Shown here: positions 5,065 to 8,218 of the stretch, piece by piece
Layout of the letters: each line of letters opens with the position of its first letter
Position numbering within the stretch: the stretch's first letter is position 1
Assembly (NCBI GenBank): GCA_023228765.1
Contig: JALOAM010000142.1
Span: forward strand, 1 to 8,218
Reading direction: 5' to 3'
From: Dehalococcoidia bacterium
GTDB lineage: Bacteria; Chloroflexota; Dehalococcoidia; UBA2979
DNA: 8,218 nt
Translations under genes and position numbers: made by a program
The notes under the pieces: model-generated
What the model was told of the DNA's origin: nothing
Databases searched by the model: none
The model's input: only the letters and a program-made list of their open reading frames with translations

Positions 5065-6468
5065 ATGACCAGCATCGCTTCTCGTATCAACCAGCTTGAC
5101 GGCGCCGACCTCGAGGCGCTCCGTGCCGGGGTCTCCGGCACCGTCGTCACCCCGGACCACCCGGACTACGACACCGCCCGTCAGATCCTCAGCCTCGCCT
5201 TCGACCGCCGACCAGCGGCCATCGTGCGGTGCGAGGGCACCCGCGATGTCGCATTCTCGGTCCGCTTCGCCCGCGATCGAGGCATCCCGTTCGCGCCGAG
5301 GTCAGGCGGACACAGCGGCATGGGCTTCTCGTCCGTCGACGACGCCATCGTCATCGACCTCGGGGGGATGAAGCAGGTGACCATCGACCCCGTCGAGCGC
5401 GTCGCGGTCGTCCAGGCCGGCACCACGTCCGATGACCTCGCCGGGCCCGCCTCGCAGTACGGACTGGCACTGAGCACGGGCGACACGGGCTCGGTCGGCA
5501 TCGGCGGCCTCACGGTCGGCGGCGGCATCGGGTGGATGGTGCGCAAGTACGGCCTCACCATCGACAACCTGCTCGCGGCCACGGTCGTGACCGCCACGGG
5601 CGAGGTCGTCCGTGCCTCCGAGTACGAGCACCCGGACCTGTTCTGGGCGATCCGTGGCGGCGGCAGCAACTTCGGCATCGTCACGGACTTCACGTTCCGC
5701 CTCGCTCCGTCCGGGATGGTGCACGGCGGCGCGATCGTCCTGCCCGCCACGCGGGAGGTCCTGCGCGGCTACATCGACTACGCCCCGAGGGCCGTGGACG
5801 ACCTCACCACGATGGCGTTCCTGATGGCGGCGCCGCCCGCGCCGTTCATCCCGGAGTCAGTGGTCGGCCAGCCGGTGCTCCTCGTCGGTGCCGTGTGGAC
5901 CGGCGCCCTCGACGACATCGAGGGCCGCGACGCCGCCCTCGCGCCGCTGCGCGCGCTGGCGACCCCGATCGCCGACACGGTGGAGGCCATCCCCTATCCG
6001 GTGATGTTCGCCTACACCGCGGAGGGCACTCAGCGCCACGGCGCCGCCCTGCGGATGCTGTTCGCGGACGATCTGACGGATGCCCAGCTGGATGCCTCGA
6101 TCGACGCGATCACGCACTCGACCTCGCCGATGAGCATGATCCAGTTCCGAGGCATGGGCGGCGCCGTGAGCCGGGTCCCCTCGGACGCCACGGCGTTCCC
6201 CCACCGGGACGTCCCGCTGTTTGTCGCGGCCATCGGCATCTGGGTGGACCCGGAGGACGACGGCGAGGCGCACCGCGCCTGGGTGAAGGACCTCTGGACC
6301 CACCTCGCGCCCGCCTCCCGGGGCGCGTACGTGAACTTCCTGCAGGACGACGGCGAGCAGCGCCTCCCGGAGGCCTACCTCGACCGCATGGAGCGCCTGC
6401 GGCAGGTGAAGGCGAAGTACGACCCGGAGAACGTGTTCCACTTCAACGCGAACATCCGCCCCGAGTAG
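5065..6468 (+). CDS. FAD-dependent oxidase of the berberine bridge enzyme-like (BBE/VAO) family
   Basis: This 467-residue flavoenzyme transfers electrons from an organic substrate to oxygen or another acceptor; the substrate is unknown. The FAD-binding domain (PCMH type, residues 40-215) includes RSGGHS, with H83 as the expected 8-alpha-histidyl FAD attachment site, then SVGIGGLTVGGGIGW and AIRGGGSNFGIVTDF. The C-terminus DPENVFHFNANIRP is the BBE motif (N-x-F-x-x-N-x-N-I-x-P) that packs on the flavin. The second attachment cysteine of bicovalent members (GxCPxVG) is replaced: the segment reads GDTGSVG with T141 at that position, so FAD is probably held by a single covalent bond. There is no signal peptide, so a cytoplasmic location is expected. 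The start has a clear AGGAGG 6 nt upstream. The gene is divergent from the split-barrel operon across 228 bp and ends in a strong hairpin at 6490-6530. Confidence 0.92.
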   Translation: MTSIASRINQLDGADLEALRAGVSGTVVTPDHPDYDTARQILSLAFDRRPAAIVRCEGTRDVAFSVRFARDRGIPFAPRSGGHSGMGFSSVDDAIVIDLGGMKQVTIDPVERVAVVQAGTTSDDLAGPASQYGLALSTGDTGSVGIGGLTVGGGIGWMVRKYGLTIDNLLAATVVTATGEVVRASEYEHPDLFWAIRGGGSNFGIVTDFTFRLAPSGMVHGGAIVLPATREVLRGYIDYAPRAVDDLTTMAFLMAAPPAPFIPESVVGQPVLLVGAVWTGALDDIEGRDAALAPLRALATPIADTVEAIPYPVMFAYTAEGTQRHGAALRMLFADDLTDAQLDASIDAITHSTSPMSMIQFRGMGGAVSRVPSDATAFPHRDVPLFVAAIGIWVDPEDDGEAHRAWVKDLWTHLAPASRGAYVNFLQDDGEQRLPEAYLDRMERLRQVKAKYDPENVFHFNANIRPE

Positions 6469-6489
6469 TCCTCGGTCGCGTCCGGTGTC

Positions 6490-6530
6490 GAGAGAAGTCG
6501 GCACTCACCTCGCGTGGGTGCCGATTTCTC
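6490..6530 (+). terminator. Intrinsic terminator after the FAD oxidase gene
   Basis: TCGGCACTCAC (6498-6508) pairs with GTGGGTGCCGA (6514-6524) with one T-G wobble, giving an 11-bp stem around a 5-nt loop, followed by TTTCTC. Outer bases CGAGA and TCTCG can extend the stem across a small bulge. It starts 21 nt after the oxidase stop. Confidence 0.7.
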
Positions 6531-6640
6531 GTACCCGCCGAGGCGTGTCCCCCGCCGGCTGGGCCTTTCGTCGCTGCACCGCCGTCGTATGGTCGAAGGG
6601 TGGGTCGCGCTCGCGAAGCGACCTGCGAAGGGATGGACCG

Positions 6641-6862
6641 ATGGAACCCGCGATCGGCGACTGGGTCCTCACGGCGGACGGGCAGCACCTCGGCCGGGTG
6701 AAGCGCGTGAGCGACGGCGCCTTCCAGCTCGACGTCACCGGCGAGCCCGACTACTGGCTCCGCCTGGACGAGGTGGGCGGCGTGGGCGAGGAAGTGCTGC
6801 GCACCGTGCGCATGTCCTTCCCCTCCGAGACGCTGGAGGATCACCGCATCAAGTACGGGTGA
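6641..6862 (+). CDS. Small PRC-barrel/DUF2171-like protein, 73 residues
   Basis: The protein runs from the ATG at 6641, which has GAAGGGA about 7 nt upstream. The frame stays open back to 6485, but that part crosses the terminator at 6490-6530 and is arginine-rich shadow, so it was excluded. The sequence has the strand pattern of PRC-barrel or DUF2171 proteins: GDWVLTADGQHLGRVKRV, then AFQLDVTGEPDYWLRLDEV, then a C-terminal FPSETLEDHRI. These small barrels are thought to bind RNA or protein partners, and no enzymatic residues are visible. It is a monocistronic gene between the oxidase terminator and a long repeat. A weak promoter candidate, CTTTCG (6565-6570) and TATGGT (6588-6593), precedes it. 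Confidence 0.75.
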   Translation: MEPAIGDWVLTADGQHLGRVKRVSDGAFQLDVTGEPDYWLRLDEVGGVGEEVLRTVRMSFPSETLEDHRIKYG

Positions 6863-6895
6863 TCCTCGGCGTCCCTCTGACAACGCCGCCGGTCC

Positions 6896-7061
6896 CATCC
6901 GGACTCCGACCCCCTCTCCCGGTTTCGGGAGAGGGTTGGGGTGAGGGGCCCTGCCGCTATCCGCATCGGAGCGTCCGAGGACGTGCGGAGCGACCTCGCC
7001 GGAGGGCCCTCACCCCCGGCCCCTCTCCCGAAACCGGGAGAGGGGAGTCGGAGTCCGGATG
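6896..7061. repeat. Twin-palindrome inverted repeat (REP/MITE-like), 166 bp
   Basis: The left arm (6896-6952) and right arm (7003-7061) are near-perfect reverse complements. Each begins CATCCGGACTCCGAC when read from its outer end, with only a few differences and two short indels. Each arm holds its own hairpin, CCCTCTCCCG with CGGGAGAGGG (6912-6935 left, loop GTTT; 7021-7044 right, loop AAAC). About 50 bp of unrelated sequence lies between the arms. The layout is that of two REP units in opposite orientation (BIME-like) or a small non-autonomous element. It fills most of the 363-bp gap between the PRC-barrel-like and zinc-ribbon genes and carries no credible gene. Its hairpins may also end transcription of the upstream gene. 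Confidence 0.85.
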
Positions 7062-7089
7062 GACGGGTGGGTCGTGCCGCCGCCCGTTC

Positions 7090-7098
7090 TGTTACAAT
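7090..7098 (+). promoter_or_regulatory. Extended -10 promoter of the zinc-ribbon gene
   Basis: TGT-TACAAT is an extended -10 element (TGn before a -10 matching five of six consensus positions) just downstream of the repeat. No good -35 is present 17-18 nt upstream, as is usual for extended -10 promoters. Transcription would begin near 7105, leaving a leader of about 120 nt before the ATG at 7226. Confidence 0.5.
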
Positions 7099-7131
7099 TC
7101 TTGGTGCCCCAACTCGACAAGGGACATTCGG

Positions 7132-7154
7132 ACGAGCCGCAGGCCGCGGCTCGT
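7132..7154 (+). promoter_or_regulatory. Leader hairpin before the zinc-ribbon gene
   Basis: ACGAGCCGC (7132-7140) and GCGGCTCGT (7146-7154) form a perfect 9-bp stem with loop AGGCC, followed by the T-rich GTTTCGTTGTC. It lies in the 5' leader, about 70 nt before the start codon. It could be an attenuator-type terminator or a stabilising leader structure. Confidence 0.4.
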
Positions 7155-7225
7155 GTTTCGTTGTCTTCGCACCCGTCGAGGTTCAGACGCTCAGCATCGC
7201 TGCGTGGGGGCGAGGAGTAAGAGAT

Positions 7226-7717
7226 ATGGCATTCAACGACCGCGAGCTGACCTGTCGCGACTGCGGCGGCCCGTTCATCTTCACCAGCGGCGAGCAGGAG
7301 TTCTACGCGACCAAGGGCCTGCAGCACGACCCAGTGCGCTGCCCCTCCTGCCGCTCGCAGCGCAAGGCGATGCGCCCGGAGGACCGGGACGAGACCCCTC
7401 GGTTCGGGGTGTATTCCTCGTGGGGTGGCCGCACGCCGCGCCAGCTCCACGTCGCGTCCTGCAACCAGTGCGCGCGCATGACCGAGGTGCCGTTCGTGCC
7501 TCGAGGTGACCGCCCGGTGTACTGCTCCGACTGCTACAACGACATCCGTCGGAAGCAGGAGGCCCAGCAGCAGGCCGAGGAAGAGGCGGCGCTGGCGCGG
7601 ATGTCCGCGGCGGCCGGCCGCACGTCCGACCCGCTGGAGAGCGAAGCCGCGGTCGCCGTCGCGGAACCAGAGCCCGCTCGACCGGTGGTGGCGGACCCGG
7701 ACGCGGGCCGCATCTAG
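7226..7717 (+). CDS. Double zinc-ribbon protein (zf-trcl plus CxxC-x17-CxxC)
   Basis: This 163-residue soluble protein carries two zinc-binding modules. The first uses C10, C13, C39 and C42 (LTCRDCGGPFIF ... RCPSCRSQRK) and resembles the probable zinc-ribbon family zf-trcl. The second uses C79, C82, C100 and C103, with exactly 17 residues between the pairs (CNQCARM ... VYCSDC), matching the CxxC-x17-CxxC family. After the second ribbon comes a charged helix (RRKQEAQQQAEEEAALARM), then an A/E/P-rich tail that is probably disordered. The role is unknown; nucleic-acid or ribosome binding is a guess. The ATG at 7226 has GAGGAG 8 nt upstream. The frame runs back to 6941 through the repeat, but that part is not protein-like. 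It lies upstream of rpsT in the same direction, with 114 bp between them. Confidence 0.88.
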   Translation: MAFNDRELTCRDCGGPFIFTSGEQEFYATKGLQHDPVRCPSCRSQRKAMRPEDRDETPRFGVYSSWGGRTPRQLHVASCNQCARMTEVPFVPRGDRPVYCSDCYNDIRRKQEAQQQAEEEAALARMSAAAGRTSDPLESEAAVAVAEPEPARPVVADPDAGRI

Positions 7718-7831
7718 GACGGCCTCCGCAAGGCCGCTCCCCCGAGGAAATCGAGGGCAGACGGTCGCTCATAGACGCTGCGGATGCAGCGCCATATGGT
7801 GATCGTCCGTCTTCACGAGGAGTAACGATCG
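7718..7831 (+). promoter_or_regulatory. rpsT leader with nested hairpins
   Basis: CGGCC/GGCCG (7720-7736) forms a small hairpin directly after the zinc-ribbon stop and lacks a T-run, so read-through into rpsT is possible. Further on, CGCTGC (7776-7781) pairs with GCAGCG (7786-7791) around GGAT. AGACGG (7759-7764) can pair with CCGTCT (7807-7812), enclosing that hairpin and ending 4 nt before the GAGGAG ribosome site (7817-7822). Such a structure could take part in translational control of S20, but no ligand or protein site is identified. No clear promoter was found. Confidence 0.35.
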
Positions 7832-8098
7832 ATGGCGAACAGCCCCCAGGCGCGCAAGCGCGTGCGCCAGACCATCAAGCGCACCGAGCAGAACAAGCCC
7901 TTCCGCACCCGCGCGCTGCGCGCCGTGCGTGATGCCCGCGTCGCCATCGCGAACGGCGACGACGACGCGCAGGCGCTCGTCCGCCTCGCGCAGCAGGAGC
8001 TGGACCGCGCCGCGCGCCGCAACATCATCCACCCGAACGCGGCCTCCCGCCGCGTCTCGCGCCTGAACCAGCAGTTGAAGGCCTCCGCCACCGCGTAG
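7832..8098 (+). CDS. rpsT: 30S ribosomal protein S20
   Basis: This 88-residue, very basic protein has the S20 signature: it begins MANSPQARKRVRQTIKRTEQN, continues SFR/TRALRAVRDARVAI-like helix segments, and ends with HPNAASRRVSRLNQQLKA, the conserved C-terminal motif (N-x-A-x-R-x-x-S-R-L). S20 is a primary binder of 16S rRNA in the small subunit. Length is normal (about 85-90 residues). The ATG has GAGGAG 9 nt upstream. The gene is followed by a small hairpin (8107-8132) and a strong intrinsic terminator at 8154-8185, so the transcript ends here. The arginine and alanine richness reflects the high-GC genome. Confidence 0.97.
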   Translation: MANSPQARKRVRQTIKRTEQNKPFRTRALRAVRDARVAIANGDDDAQALVRLAQQELDRAARRNIIHPNAASRRVSRLNQQLKASATA

Positions 8099-8153
8099 AC
8101 CGCCACGGGCGCCCTCCTCGGAGGTGTCGCCCTCGGACGCTGGTTCGGACGAC

Positions 8154-8185
8154 AACCCCTCGCGCAAGCGAGGGGTTTGTGTTTG
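8154..8185 (+). terminator. Intrinsic terminator of rpsT
   Basis: AACCCCTCGC (8154-8163) and GCGAGGGGTT (8168-8177) form a perfect 10-bp stem with a GCAA tetraloop, followed by the T-rich TGTGTTTG. A second, weaker hairpin (GGGCG/CGCCC, 8107-8132, with inner CCTC/GAGG) lies between it and the rpsT stop. Confidence 0.85.
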
Positions 8186-8218
8186 TGCGCTACGGGACGG
8201 GCTGGAGGCTCGCCTCCA

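Noticed and set aside
6485..6640. N-terminal extension of the PRC-barrel-like protein to 6485
   Set aside because: It would be translated through the oxidase terminator hairpin and has no family-like sequence.
5532..6701. A 389-codon plus-strand frame overlapping the FAD oxidase
   Set aside because: It is an arginine/proline-rich shadow in another frame of a clear flavoenzyme gene, and it crosses the terminator at 6490-6530.
6514..7509. A 331-codon plus-strand frame spanning the PRC-barrel-like gene, the repeat and the zinc-ribbon gene
   Set aside because: It runs out of frame through two real genes and a palindromic repeat and has low-complexity composition.

Overview
The window comes from a high-GC bacterium. 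The best guess is a Chloroflexota (Dehalococcoidia-like) genome, because a CxxC-x17-CxxC zinc-ribbon gene sits next to rpsT and a GAF regulator is fused to a flavin-type split barrel. That assignment rests on recalled gene styles and is not proven by the sequence.

The left part, about 1-2900, looks like accessory DNA. It holds the C-terminal half of a RhuM-family protein, a full-length IS4/IS5-type DDE transposase gene converging on it (the two stop codons share one CTAG), and the 3' end of a tmRNA or tRNA gene on the minus strand with its own hairpin terminator. A perfect 13-bp inverted repeat follows, then a minus-strand DUF5343-like gene with a readable promoter, and a small divergent gene of unknown function. 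The base composition here is visibly less GC-rich than in the rest of the window, which fits an island inserted at a tmRNA/tRNA 3' end.

The middle part, 2969-6468, is a compact divergent locus. On the minus strand a stand-alone pyridoxamine-phosphate-oxidase-like split-barrel protein is translationally coupled (ATGA) to a three-part protein: split barrel, GAF domain and OmpR-like winged helix. On the plus strand is a berberine-bridge-type FAD oxidase. The 228-bp gap between them carries five AGGAA-cored direct repeats, four of them spaced 10, 10 and 11 bp. That spacing is what OmpR-type winged helices usually bind. My inference is a self-contained cofactor- or redox-responsive regulatory unit that controls the oxidase, itself, or both.

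The right part, 6469-8218, is housekeeping in style and all on the plus strand: a terminator, a small PRC-barrel/DUF2171-like gene, a 166-bp twin-palindrome repeat, a double zinc-ribbon gene with an extended -10 promoter and a leader hairpin, and rpsT (ribosomal protein S20) with a strong intrinsic terminator.
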